Assembly: GCA_030248215.1 (NCBI GenBank)
Contig: JASANG010001904.1
Coordinates: 62,001-126,000 of the forward strand
Source: Enoplolaimus lenunculus
Lineage: Eukaryota > Nematoda > Enoplea > Enoplida > Thoracostomopsidae
Length of the DNA: 64,000 nucleotides
Reading direction: 5' to 3'
Shown here: positions 35,728-47,553 of the stretch, in pieces
Position numbering within the stretch: the first letter of the stretch is position 1
Layout of the letters: every line of letters starts with the position of its first letter
Translations under genes and position numbers: made by a program
Notes under the pieces: model-generated
Seen by the model: the letters and a program-made list of their open reading frames with translations, nothing else
Database searches by the model: none
What the model was told of the DNA's origin: nothing

Positions 35728-35950
35728 CAAGGTGCAACCGGAGGTGAAAAATGCCGGAGCCGAAGGTCAACGAAACTTGCCGGAGCCGGAGGTCAACGAA
35801 ACTTGTCGGAGCCGGAAGTTAGGCGAAAACAATTAAATTTTGTAAAATTGTGCAAAATTTTACTACCGAAATTGCCGTAACCTCCGGCAAAAATATTACC
35901 GGAGCTGGAGGCCGATTTTCTGCCGGCGACAGACCTCCGGTTGTACACTG
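35728..35950. mobile_element. hAT-like non-autonomous element, 223 bp
   Basis: Left end CAAGGTGCAACCGGAGG, right end GACCTCCGGTTGTACACTG. Flanks CTACAGAC (35720-35727) and CTACATAC (35951-35958) agree at 7 of 8. The left half repeats GCCGGAGCCGGAGGTCAACG. A second CCTCCGG-containing fragment ending GCTGCACCCTG follows at about 36030-36099. Confidence 0.8.
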
Positions 35951-36637
35951 CTACATACGTATACCAACCAGTGTTTGAACTATTGCTTAAGGTTAGCAAG
36001 TTTACAGTCATTTTTATTACCAAATTCAGTTTCATCTCCGGCTCCGGCAAGATTTGTTAACCTCCGGTTCGGTTGTTTCTACTCCCAGCTGCACCCTGAT
36101 ACCTAAAGACATGAAGTTGCTTGAAGAACTCAAACTGGTGCCGGCACTGGCGAATCCAAGGTTGCTCATCCAGTCCTAAATCCACTCAAAAAGGATCAAA
36201 ACAAATTGTTTTCTATTAAGGTTTAGCACAAAAACTGTCTGGCGTGTCGCTCGCGAGTTTTCCCCTTTATTATATCCTGCGCTCACTAGCGGATCCAGAT
36301 GGGGTGCGGCTGGCGTCCCCCCCGTAAGATTTTTTTGTGATAAAATTATAAAGTCCCGACCTAACAGTTTTTCACCCTCAGAAAATTCCCTCCCCCCCCC
36401 GTCAAAAATTTTTGTATCCGCCCGTGCCTGCGCTCCATCCGCCACCATTTTGAGAAATTCTAAGGTCCGCCATTAAGTAACGACACTAGCGAATAAAGAA
36501 AACTTCATTTAACTAAGAAGTATAGACGATGACCTGTGCGACTGAACCTGTTTCGTTCATAAAAAGGAGTGCATTACTTAAATTATATTCAAACCTTTAA
36601 AATTACAGCGGCCATAAGTAGCAGTAAGAACTCACAC

Positions 36638-36988
36638 CAGGGTGCAACCGGAATTGCGGGTCCGGCAGTTTTTCACCTTCCGGTTCCGGTAAATTTTTAG
36701 CGGATTTAAAAATTCCGGTGTTATAATTTGGCCGTTTTCTTAACTTTGCTAATTTTTAAGAATCTCTTTTGAAAGCCACTTGTACTCCGAATATAAGCCA
36801 TTGATGGTGGATTTCACTTCAGTCGACGACGAAAATCTAAAATACAACAAATAAAATACCTATGTTCGACTAAGGTTGCTTCACAAATAATAGAGCAATG
36901 GTGAAATGCAGTTTTCACTTTCCGGTTCCGGTAAAATTTTCCAATTCCGGCTCCGGTTCCGGTAAATTGTAATTCCGGTTGCACCCTG
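36638..36988. mobile_element. hAT-like non-autonomous element, 351 bp, perfect 8-bp duplication
   Basis: ACTCACAC is repeated exactly at 36630-36637 and 36989-36996. Ends CAGGGTGCAACCGGAATT and AATTCCGGTTGCACCCTG are perfect inverted repeats over 18 bases. Only about 170 bases beyond the hunchback stop, so it may lie in or just past that gene's 3' UTR. Confidence 0.9.
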
Positions 36989-37156
36989 ACTCACACGTGC
37001 AAATTTATGCTCGAAAATCTTTTCATCCACAAACTTTCAGGTTTACGTTCTATGCCAATGAAGCTGTGTATGCAAATCTGGCCAGTAGAACTTTGATCAA
37101 AAAACTCGTATGAGTGAATTGTGCTAATTAGTAACTTGCCTAAGCCTATAGTTAGG

Positions 37157-40100
37157 TTACATGCGTCCCATGCGATCATGTGACGTTCTTGCAATATGTA
37201 AAAACAAATCGACAGCATCGCGACAAGTGGCACCGCATCCATTACAAACGTAAGGGTTTTCGAAGTTATGAAACGTCATGTGAACAAAATAGAGAGCTTG
37301 ATTTTTGAACGCCATTTCACACGGTGCACACACGTAAGCATTTGACCAATCAGAAGAGCGAATCGCTTGTTTGTTGCGATGTTCAGCAGTCGTATCATCT
37401 GACTTTTTTATTAATGATGACGCAGTCTCTTTAATGACACTAGTATGTTGAACAGCTGTTGGCGAAGCTGATTGCGTTGAGCCGTTAGCGCAACTTGTCT
37501 TTTCAGAAGCTAAAAATAATAACGAAAATAATAAAAAAAATAATAAGTATAATAATGTTAATAATACCAATAAAATATATAACTATCAATAATAAAAAAT
37601 ATATAAGTATTCTCAATGTCGTAAAACAAATTTCGCTAGCTTGTGTACCGGAAATTAAGCCCACATTTCAAAGAAAGTAGGGACTTATTTCCTCTAGCTA
37701 CACAGAAGAATCACACACATGATTCGCTATCAGAGCTATTTGGCAGACTTAAATATCGCCTTTGAAGATGGACTGTTGTGCCTTTTAGTTATGATGATAA
37801 CATCTTTTTAAAAACAATATGAACAAACAAGAATCACGTAGAACGCGGCTTACCAAGTTGTTTAGTGTCATCTCCAGTCGATGGTATCAGGGTTGCCATA
37901 CTGTCTGTCAAATTATCAATAGTTTCGTGTTGATTGCCGTGACCAGGCAGTTGCTGTTCTCGTTCCAGTGATTGTTCTCTTTGCTCCGGAACCCGATTCA
38001 CTTCTGAATACTGTTGATGTTGTGGTGCTGCACGCAGTAAAACGTCAGACTCAGGCGACGACATTGATGATGAAACACTCGCCGAGCATTCTTCTTGTTT
38101 CAGCGCACGCAAGATGCCATTATTGACACGTTCATTACCACCATTTTCGGTCATTCCTGTCGCGGTTTGGGAATTTTGTTGTTGCAGCTTCATTGCAATA
38201 CGATCCAATTTGAATGCGCGACCTTTCCTTCGACTTCCCCCAGTTCCAACGCCACCCGGATTGCTCAGATCACAACAGCCGGATCCAGATCCGGAACCAA
38301 ACGATTCTGATGATTTCACTGATTTCGGGCTTCCAGATTGACTTTGACATGGCCGTTCAACTGCTAATGGCGCTGAGGCTACTGGTGTAATCGTTTGTGA
38401 GCAACTTAGCGGACGTTTCAAGTGTTCCTGTGGCGGCGGCTGTTGCTGTTTATTGTCATTAAGTTTTTCGCCCGACTTTGCTGAATCATAACATTCGTCG
38501 GACGAAATTCGGCTCCGTTTGCAAAGCGGCATATCGTTCGAAGTTAGCGTCGATGTTGAGATATGTTGTTCCAGCTCTTCGTCTGCATAGTTTGTCTTTT
38601 CGTATGTTTGGTAACTTGACGATTGCTGTTGCGTCTGCTGCCGCAGTTGTTCTGGTTGTATTTGTTGCTGTTGTGTTTGTTGTAAATCTGATTGTTGCAA
38701 CGACGACAGCTGCTGTTGTCGATGCATATTCAATTCTTGCGGCGTTAGCGAGCCTAGTTGAGGTTTTTGTTCGCCAGTATTATTCGAATTGGTTTTCATT
38801 AGACCCGATAGTAATGTCATGGGATTAATATCAGGTTGCGAGAATAATTCAGGATTAATTTGAGGTGTTGATGCACCCAGCAGCTGATTTTTTCTTTCCT
38901 GTATTGCGTTTAATAAATCGTTGAGCGATGAAGCGGCGTTTCCACCATTCAGATTTGTTTTTGTATCAAATGATGTCATTGTATTTGCGACACTTGCGAT
39001 CGGCAGCTCATTTGCTTCGAATGCATACCGACTGGTTGTTGGTGATTTCAAAGATAACTCCAGCGGCACCAATGAACCGCTTGGTTCCTGGCCATGTGAG
39101 CCTGGTTTTACAGCACAACTTAGCGACGAAATAAAGCTTTGGATTAAACCCGTTGATTCAGGGTTACTGGATACCATAGATTGCTCTGTCGCCGTAGTTC
39201 CAGTTAACCCTGATGTATTAGCAACAGCGGCAGCACCAAGTAACGTCTCCATATATTTCAGGACTCGACGATCAACGCTGGATCGACCAGTTTCATCTGA
39301 TTTAGGATTCAATGTTGTTGATGTTTCACAGAATTCATTACTATTTAATGTAGATGATTTGACGTCATGTAGACCACTGCCACATACAGAATAGTTTAAA
39401 TTTATTGGTGGTGAAATAACTTCAACCGAAAACGCACCTGATTGTCCGCTCACATTCACTGAAGAGTTTCCATTAACGTTAACACCCTGCAGTCCCGGAA
39501 CAATCCTGGCATCTGCATCGCGCATACCTTGACTCAAATCAAGGCTTGACAGCGACGATAGTTGTTCGTCTTGATATTCATGAACACTGAATTCACCACC
39601 ACCATTTATCTGAGATTCAGACGGAACGGCGTCTGATAGCTGATCCATCCCAGATTGTGAGTCTTTTTTCGACCGAGGACCGCGCCGATTTCCATAGACA
39701 TCAATTGCTGTAGCATCAACAAGCGTTCCGTCTGGGTTCATTACAGTTGCAGGTTCGTGTCCATATTTTCGCAAATGCAACTTTAAACTGTGACAATATT
39801 TGGTTGCATAACTGCAATCAGCGCAACGATACTGATAATAATTCGAGTGTGATTTGTTATGCGAATTAAGCATCGATTTGTTAACGCAAGTATAATTGCA
39901 TTTGTTACACTTGAACGGTTTGGATCCAACGTGATTCCGTAAATGATACTCAAGATGGTGTTTGTACTCGGTAACAAACAAACATTTTGGGCATTGCAGC
40001 TGTTTTTCAGGCTTGATATGTGACCGCGCATGGATCCACGATTCATTTTTCGAACGAGCAATCCAACCACACTGTTTGCAGCGGTACGTTTTCGGCCGTG

Positions 40101-40930
40101 CAGGTGCAGGTCCAGTCGCCCCTGAAGGTGTTCCAGTTCCTATTGCGGCCGATGAATTTCCACTATTGCCAGGTGTGTTTCCTCCATCTGAATCAGAACC
40201 GTGTCCTCCACTGGTACTGAAACCAAAATATGGATCACTGGGACTAACGCCGTCTGTTGTCGTAGTTGTTGTTCCAGAGCCTGAACAAGCAACGCCTAGC
40301 AATTCAGGCGTCATGAGTAAGTGATGTAGTTGACCTGGTTGTTGTTGAGCTGCGGTTGCAAATTGAAGTCCAGCTTCTACTTCTCGTTCTACGTAAACAT
40401 TCTTTCCGCTGTTGTGTTGTTCTGCATTGCCATTTTCGCTCGCTGTTTCCAGCTGCAACTGATCGTTTTGAAACGAACAATTCAACGTAGACGATGGTGT
40501 TTGAGACTCATGTTTGACATTTTTTGTGTCTAACTCGTCTTGTACATTGGAATTTCTGTTAATCGGCATAGCGTCCTTTGCGGTCCCGTTAGCTTCCAAA
40601 CGGGAATCGGTTTTACACAGCATAGTATTATTGCTATCGATTGTGCAGTTACTACTACTGCCCGAGTGTTGAGGCTTTAGCTGTGCATGTTTATTATCAC
40701 TGAGTTCGCTTGAATCGTTGCTAGTGTTGCCACTACATACAGTTGCTGTTGCTGCTGTTGCAGGTGCAATTTGTGAATGATCGTGCGAATCGCGCATGTG
40801 TCGCTTGAGTCGACCGACAGTACGTGAAGTATAATCGCAATAGTCACATTTGTGATCAGTATGTGTATTCATGTGAGAATTAAAATGAAATTTTGAGTTA
40901 CACATAAATCCGCATAACTGGCATGTATAC

Positions 40931-40982
<52 letters not shown>

Positions 40983-41972
40983 GCTGTTGCTGATTCAACG
41001 ATATAGACGTTCCCGAGTATCCGTTACTGCCGTAGACGGAAGAACTAGCTGTAGAAGTGGTAAATGTTGCAAAGCCACTTCGATCTTTGTCTGCTTTAGG
41101 AACAGTAGAAAGTTCACCGCTGAGCGAACGCTTGAATTTCAGTTGTGAAATCGGTGGTCGTTCATTTGAGTTCTGATCAATACTGTGTGTTTCTGAAATC
41201 GATTGAAAATTTGAATTTGCCGAAGTGTTAGTTGCTGGAAGCGATACTGCGCATCGTTGTTGTAGCGCCACTTTAGTCGCAGCATCTAAAAATTTATTTA
41301 GCGTTGACACAGATGATATGGCATTTTCAGTGCTGTTTGATGTTGACGATGAAATAATTTGTTTGAACGGCGACAACAGTGAATGACTTATTGCTGCAGT
41401 AGATGCTGATGCTGTTGTTGTTGTTGTTATTGTTGTTAAGCCAAAATTGTGGTGTATTTTTTGTGGCGATAATAGAGTTCCAGGCGACGGTAACGGTCCA
41501 TCTGCACTAATCATTTGAGGAAACGATTTCAATGCACAATTCTCGTTGGAATTGAGAACACCAACGTTTGTGTTTACCACCGTGGCTGGAGCAGGGTTCA
41601 ACAACATAGGCAGCCCTTCAGCTGAAGCGCTATTGCAATGCAATAGGTCTTGCATCTTAGCCGCGTTCTTGTCTTGCTGCCAGTTATTAGAGACAAGTTT
41701 CAGCAATTCTTGTGTTCGAGCCACAGCGGCTGCTGTCGAATTTGGTGATAAAAGTGACGATGGCAGGCTCTGTTCTTTCATTGGCGGTGAAAAGTGTTCA
41801 AATTTGATTTGTTGACGCTCAGTTAACCCTGTAAGTTGCTGTTTATACTGAATGTTATCGTTTTGAGGCTGTTGATGCTGGTTTTGTTGCCATGATTGTT
41901 GAATTTGCTGCTGTTGTTGTAGTTGTTGTTGTTGTTGTGGCTGCTGCTGCTGATGTTGTTGTTGTTGCTGCT

Positions 41973-42004
<32 letters not shown>

Positions 42005-43347
42005 TGTTGTTGCTGTAGCATATGCTCGACTATGCGAGCAACGGTTGAACTCGATTCACATAATGATACTGGCGGCATTTGAATTACATTTGCGTCTGTA
42101 CTGGTTGACTCTGCCAACTGACCACTTGTTAGTAAATCATGCGCCCTCAATGAATCCCCCTTGCTGTTACTGCCATGATTTTCGTAAACATTTGACCGTT
42201 TGCTACCATAACTATCAACATCGGGTGGTAATAGGCTTTTTTCTGCGCACATACCACTTGACGACACATTAATTTCATTACCATTTTTACAGTTGAACCC
42301 ATTTTGTACTGCCAGTCCCAAACCGGTACCGTGATTTGTTTCAAAATTAGATTTCGTCTTCGGACCTGCAATGTTTCCCTCAAACGCACATGCATCGCTT
42401 TGTTGTGCTTCTTTGAGTTCTGTTGGAATGATCGCGTTTGATTCTGATATGAATGACGTTTTTTTGCCGTCGTTTGTACATTCAGAGCTACCATCAAACG
42501 TATAATGATCTGTTGAAATACTGTTGACAGCTGCCATTAGTTGATCCAGCCCGGAAGTTGTAGGAGCCGCAACTTCTGCCAATGATGACAAAGATCCGGT
42601 CGGCTTGTTCCCATCCTGGATAGAACTGAATGAAGCTGCCACACCCGAAGTCGTTATTGGAGTTGGTAATACATCGCCAGGTGACATCATTGTTGACCTG
42701 GTTCCAGTTTGATCTGTCGATATGGGAATGTTGTCTATATTACCAAAACTTGCGGATTGAACAATTGCAGAGTTAGCATTGGTTGTTGCCGACAATGTGG
42801 TTGTTGCGTCAGTGTTGTTTAGCGTTGCGTTAGATTGCATTTTGTTGCCAGTGGGATTTTGTGAAAGTACAGCGATCGCAGCAACCTCTGATATGTTTGT
42901 TTCATCCCCGTTGTTTGCTTGTAAAACTGTGCTGTCCGGTAAGTTTGTACCACCTTTTGCTCTACGCGAACTAACGTCACCTCCTGTATTTGGCAAATGT
43001 TCGTCGTTGTCGTTTTCCAATTTAACGACGATCCCATTAGTTGTGAGATTTTGGCTGTTCGTCGATGGAACGGAATCAATAGCTGAATTCGTTGTAACAT
43101 TGTTTGCACACTTTGAAATTGCATTTCCACTGCAATAATCTGATATTTCTTTTGATGACGCGTTTGGTGTTGACAGAGTCCACTGGTTGTATTCGCCAAA
43201 TCGGTTTTCTGATGTTAAAGGCGGTGCAACAACGTTTGTAGAAACAGAACACGATTGTACAGGAGGTGAAACTGGTGCAATAGTCGAAAGCGGAATCGTG
43301 GACGTTGCGTTCGAAGCCGGTACAATTAAATTACCTCCAGATGACAT
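37157..43347 (-). CDS. hb: Hunchback-type zinc-finger transcription factor, 2 coding exons, 1948 aa
   Basis: Hunchback patterns the body axis and neural time windows by DNA binding and repression. Exon 1 is 37854-43347 and exon 2 is 37157-37509, joined by a 344-base intron (CTTG/GTAAGC donor, TTTTTAG acceptor, phase 1). Fingers: two at about residues 809-855, the diagnostic block of four at 1090-1197 ([59 protein letters not shown]), and the C-terminal Ikaros-like dimerisation pair at 1892-1942, entirely in exon 2. After finger six comes NPDGT...[10 protein letters not shown], as in arthropod Hunchback. Long S/T/N/Q-rich linkers with two polyglutamine tracts make it about 2.5 times Drosophila Hb (758 residues). 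The frame opens upstream at a GTG, but the first ATG is at 43345-43347 with A at -3, and no AG acceptor lies between it and the upstream stop. Confidence 0.95.
40930..40992 (-). repeat. Polyglutamine tract (21 Q), mainly CAA, before the first finger of Hb
   Basis: Uninterrupted CAA codons with a few CAG at the N-terminal end, directly in front of the first zinc finger (YTCQLC). Near-pure CAA suggests recent slippage. Confidence 0.9.
41882..42018 (-). repeat. Polyglutamine-rich tract in Hb (about residues 444-489)
   Basis: Mixed CAA and CAG codons with H, P, L, I, S and W interruptions. The mixed codons and interruptions suggest an older tract than the one at 40930. Confidence 0.88.
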
Positions 43348-45873
43348 ATTAACGTCAAGTATTGTCAAGTGTAGTGTTTTTTGCACAACACAAATATAAT
43401 AGATTCACAGCAGATTTGCAATACGAGGTATTGTGATGTTGGAAGCAAATTGGTGTATTTCAGTGCAAAAAAATAAACCGTTTGAAGCAATCTGTGTTTA
43501 TAATACCATTGTTAGAGGTAGGATAGAGGTATAACAGAAGTAGTTGAGCATTATAGTCTAAATATAAATAACGGAACATTTAAATACAACAGTTGAACAA
43601 AACGGTGAGGTATATTATTTTGAATGTTGAGGTAATGCGGTTACAGATATGACTTTGCGTCTGAAAATTATTTTATCATCGCGACGCTGTTCGTTAATGT
43701 CATACGAAACCAGACACAATGACGCGTGGAATACAAAGACAGATATGTAATATATCGCAATAAATGAAAAGTCGCGCAGAAACGGAACGAACAGTTATTT
43801 AAAGACGTCGAACACCGTCGTTAAAGTAGAGAGAATAACAATCGCAGCCAATGAAAGCAAAGGCAGATACCCGACTGAATATTGTACACGTTGCTGACTA
43901 ATAGTATTGATACTTGATTGCAATTCTGAAATAAAACAATTTTTACCAAATTATAAAAAGGCATCTGAGCTGTAAGCTAAATTATAGCACACTACTAAAA
44001 TTAGTGTTTGGTCTTCATTAGAATATCGAAATGCCTTTGTCGCTTTGTAAAGAAGCCAACGTTGCACTAAATTGTTTCTGACTTAGGACTGAAAAGAAGG
44101 AAAATGTCGATTATTGAATCAGTTTTCAGAAAATCGTTTTTACAAGCAATGTATCTTTTGTACTATCCAGTTAGCCTTCGTTTGCCTGCCTGGAAATAAG
44201 TTTTTGGAAATTTTCTCTACTGTTCTTTCATATCGTTCGCTCCTTATGTTTATACTCACAATTTCTGGTTATATGCTTAATTTTCACTTACGGCTCTTGA
44301 ACTATGTACACCTATAACGCTTATTTCGATAGTTAAAAAGTATCACGAATACATAATCAGATGACCTCTTCTAAACGGCAAACACAACATTCCTAATATC
44401 ATTTTTCTAAACTCAAAAATTAATTGGTTCTTTTAAAAGCAACTAAGCGTTAAAACCCTAAAATGAGGTTGAAAAATGATGCATACTCAGCATAGACACC
44501 ACACACTTTATACGACTGAGCGTAACAAAAAAAATTATGCTCTAACCATCTGCTTAAAAGCATCTTCTATCATACTTCTACGTTTCGATAAAAATGCTCT
44601 TAAATTGACGCCTTTCTCATTTAAAAACAACTATCAGCAAAACGATTTCCATGAATGAAAATGCTACCGTACAATTGGCAATTTCTGTTTAAGCTGGCGC
44701 TGCGCAAAGGGGTCTTTTTGAGATAACTCATGTCCCCCCTTTGACTATGGCGAAGAGGGGGATGGATCAGTTACTTGATACCATAAGGGGAAGAACTTTG
44801 TTTGATACTACTTGATAAAATATAGTTTAATTTTTGTTTAATTTTGGCTTTCAGTTCAACTCTGGAAATGTAAGGATATACTAATTCCATACAATGTCAT
44901 TACTTCATTAGCTGTTCCTTACAAAAGCTTTCATGGTAAATTGCCTGGTTAAAGAGATGGTACCGAAAACCAAGCCCTTAAAACAATATTCGGAGTTAAG
45001 AATAGTAAAAGCGTTTTTGAGGAAAAGAGAAATTATGCCTGATCTGAGAACTTTAGTTCTCGAACGAGTTTTCTTTTCAACGATTATGCCAACTTGAAAT
45101 GTTCAGATAACCTTCCGTCAAGTTTCGTGACATATTGCATACGCTTCGTGGGTATATTTTCTGATAGTTCTTGTCATACTCGACATTGGTGTGTCCTTGA
45201 TGTCTACGGGAAAGGGACTTGCCTTCAACCCTTTTTGTACCCCATTTCCCCTGCCGGTGTTTGTCTAAAAATGGTCAGGTTTCCAATTTGAATTTGTGAA
45301 AAATACAATTTTTAAACCCTGCAACAGTGTTGATCAATTTAAGGAGAACCATGGAACACTAAACATCTGCAAACCAGGAACACTAAACTTTGACGTAAGT
45401 AGCATCATAGAATTTTTGCTCCTTTCTTGTATAAGGAAGTTAGAAAAATTCATATTTCAAATATTTTCAACAATGAAAGAGTCAGAGTTCGTATTAACAG
45501 TTAGCATAAAAACGCTTTTTAGGCTATTGTAGACTTTTCTTCACATCTAACGAGATGGATTAGGCTTAGAGTCTAGCGTAGGTTAACGCTTGGCAAATGT
45601 TTCCGAAACCAAAAAATATTTGTGTCGCAGGATTTAGAAAAATAAATAGGTTCGGAATTAAGTACATTTCATGCCTTTTATTTCAGTCACATTTATTTCG
45701 TTTTGTTTTGCCCAAATTATTAACCTTGTGCAATGATATGTTCAACTGATAATTTAACAAATCCAAACTGGAATTTTGCTGAGCAAATTCACTCGGGTAA
45801 ATTGCTAAAAAATAGTATTGCCTGCAAATGTCATTTTTCATTGTTAAATTTTTAAATTTAAATGTATAATGAA
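43348..45873. other. Hb 5' flank or 5' UTR and intron, no other gene
   Basis: AT-rich with no recognised coding sequence. The stretch just upstream of the Hb ATG lacks an AG on the minus strand for at least 60 bases, so it reads as 5' UTR. Whether it is joined to a distant non-coding exon is not visible. Confidence 0.4.
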
Positions 45874-46214
45874 CAGGGCGCAAGCGAAAGTGAAAAGCTG
45901 GAGCCCGTGGTCAAGAACTTTTGTCAGACGCCGGAACTGGAACCGAAAGTGACACAAAATTACGCAATAAAATGATGTTTAATATGCTAATTTTAACAAT
46001 GATATCGTCCGTGTTTTCAAAAGACTGGTTTTCAACATTCGTTTGCAGAAATCTCGGCAATTAAATCTTTACTATTTTCCACTAAAGCTACAAATAAAGT
46101 CATTTAATTTATGAAAATACGAAAAAATTATTGCCGCTGTTTGGAAAAAATTCTACCGGATTCCGAGGTTGATTTATACGCCGGAGCCGGAAGTAAACCT
46201 CCAGTTGTACCCTG
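45874..46214. mobile_element. hAT-like non-autonomous element, worn, 341 bp
   Basis: CAGGGCGCAAGCGAAAG at the left and AACCTCCAGTTGTACCCTG at the right match the 20455 element. Flanking octamers do not match. An older copy. Confidence 0.6.
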
Positions 46215-47151
46215 AAGAAGCTGAATAATCATTAGCAAATTCAGAAACGGGCGGTGAGATATGGATCTACCGACCAGATCTCCTCTGCTAAAACTCTTGC
46301 AATGAAAAGGGTTTTTTAGTAGTTCACAATGTGTTTTTTAACCAAATAGCTGAAATATTTCGAATCGTAAAAAGTAACCTCGCCTACCGGAGAACCCTGG
46401 ATGGAATCGCGACTGCTCAAGCTCTATTAAAAAACTAACTGCCATTTTTACAAGCTGTAGCTGGCTACAAGCGAAAATTTAAAATATTTTCGCACAAAAT
46501 TGAATTTTTAAGGCATTGCGCGCTGATATACGAAATTTTCCCTATAATGCTTTGCCACAAAAATATCTCTTAATATTTTGACCACCACTTCAAATCAGAT
46601 GTATAAAACGTGAAAAGAAGTGAAAACATAAAACCCACAAAGGTCAACGCTTCACAATTCTAAGTCAAATAAACGCTCTCACAAAAAGGTCAGGCAATGA
46701 GAAAGAAAATTCAATGTTTTCAGCGCAATTTTGTGTTTAAACATCGTATCGTATATATCGCATAAACAATAATATATCAGTATGTAATATACCAACAATT
46801 AATGCATATTGCACGTTTTGCAGAAAAGATTTATAGAAACTAAAGCGCTGAAAACATGCAAATTGGCAGCATACACCAACTGTACAATTTTGCACTGTAT
46901 GAAAAATAAAAGGAACTGTAGAAAAATGATATATTCAAGATATTACCTCAAAAATGAAAATAACCACTACAAAAACATAGCCGTACACCAAAGACCTGAT
47001 TGTTCAGTATACTGCATTTAAAATAGACCTGGGTGCAAAATTTTTGTCATGATTATTCTCAGTTTGCTTTCTAATGAAAACAGTGTAAGGTCTTAATCTG
47101 ATAGTGACTAACTGACTTAAACTCCTACACTATTATCCATTTGCTACTAGA

Positions 47152-47553
47152 CAGGGTGCAACCGGAGGTCTGCGTCCAGCTCCGGCTAAAAATTGGCCTC
47201 AGGCAAAAAATCGGGCTCCGGCTGCCAGGTCGAAAGTTTTGCCGAGGGTTCCGAGTTTGTGACAAATTTGGTAGTGAAATTTGTCGCATATTTGTTCAAG
47301 TTGTGCTCTTCCTTCACTGAATTTGTTACTTTGGGGCAATTTTTGAAGAATTAAGATCTGAAAACTTGCAAAACGGAAAATTAAAAAATCTTGCCACCTC
47401 ATTCATTGCTTGCATGTTGCTGTTAAGTAAGTAAGTGTTTATTACTGGCATCGTCAGACAGCTCAGTTATAGTTAGCATACCTAACATCATTCCATTTTC
47501 TAATTTTGCTTCACATCCGGCACCGGATCTATTCAGCCTCCGGTTGCACCCTG
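47152..47553. mobile_element. hAT-like non-autonomous element, 402 bp
   Basis: CAGGGTGCAACCGGAGGTC and GCCTCCGGTTGCACCCTG are near-perfect inverted ends, but the flanking octamers (CTACTAGA, CTGAATAT) differ. The extra length comes from sequence around 47400-47500 that the 350-bp copies lack. The TTTTGCTTCACATCCGGC stretch is shared with a decayed copy near 58700. Confidence 0.7.

Noticed and set aside
37834-43386. Hunchback start at the GTG at 43384-43386 and C-terminus GKPRST
   Set aside because: The GTG is only the first alternative codon after an in-frame stop. The first ATG is at 43347. The C-terminal codons after KQL are intron, since G/GTAAGC joins the finger exon in phase.
38095-43399. 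Many plus-strand frames antisense to hunchback, including poly-Leu and poly-Val runs
   Set aside because: Shadows of the glutamine, serine and alanine codons of the real gene.
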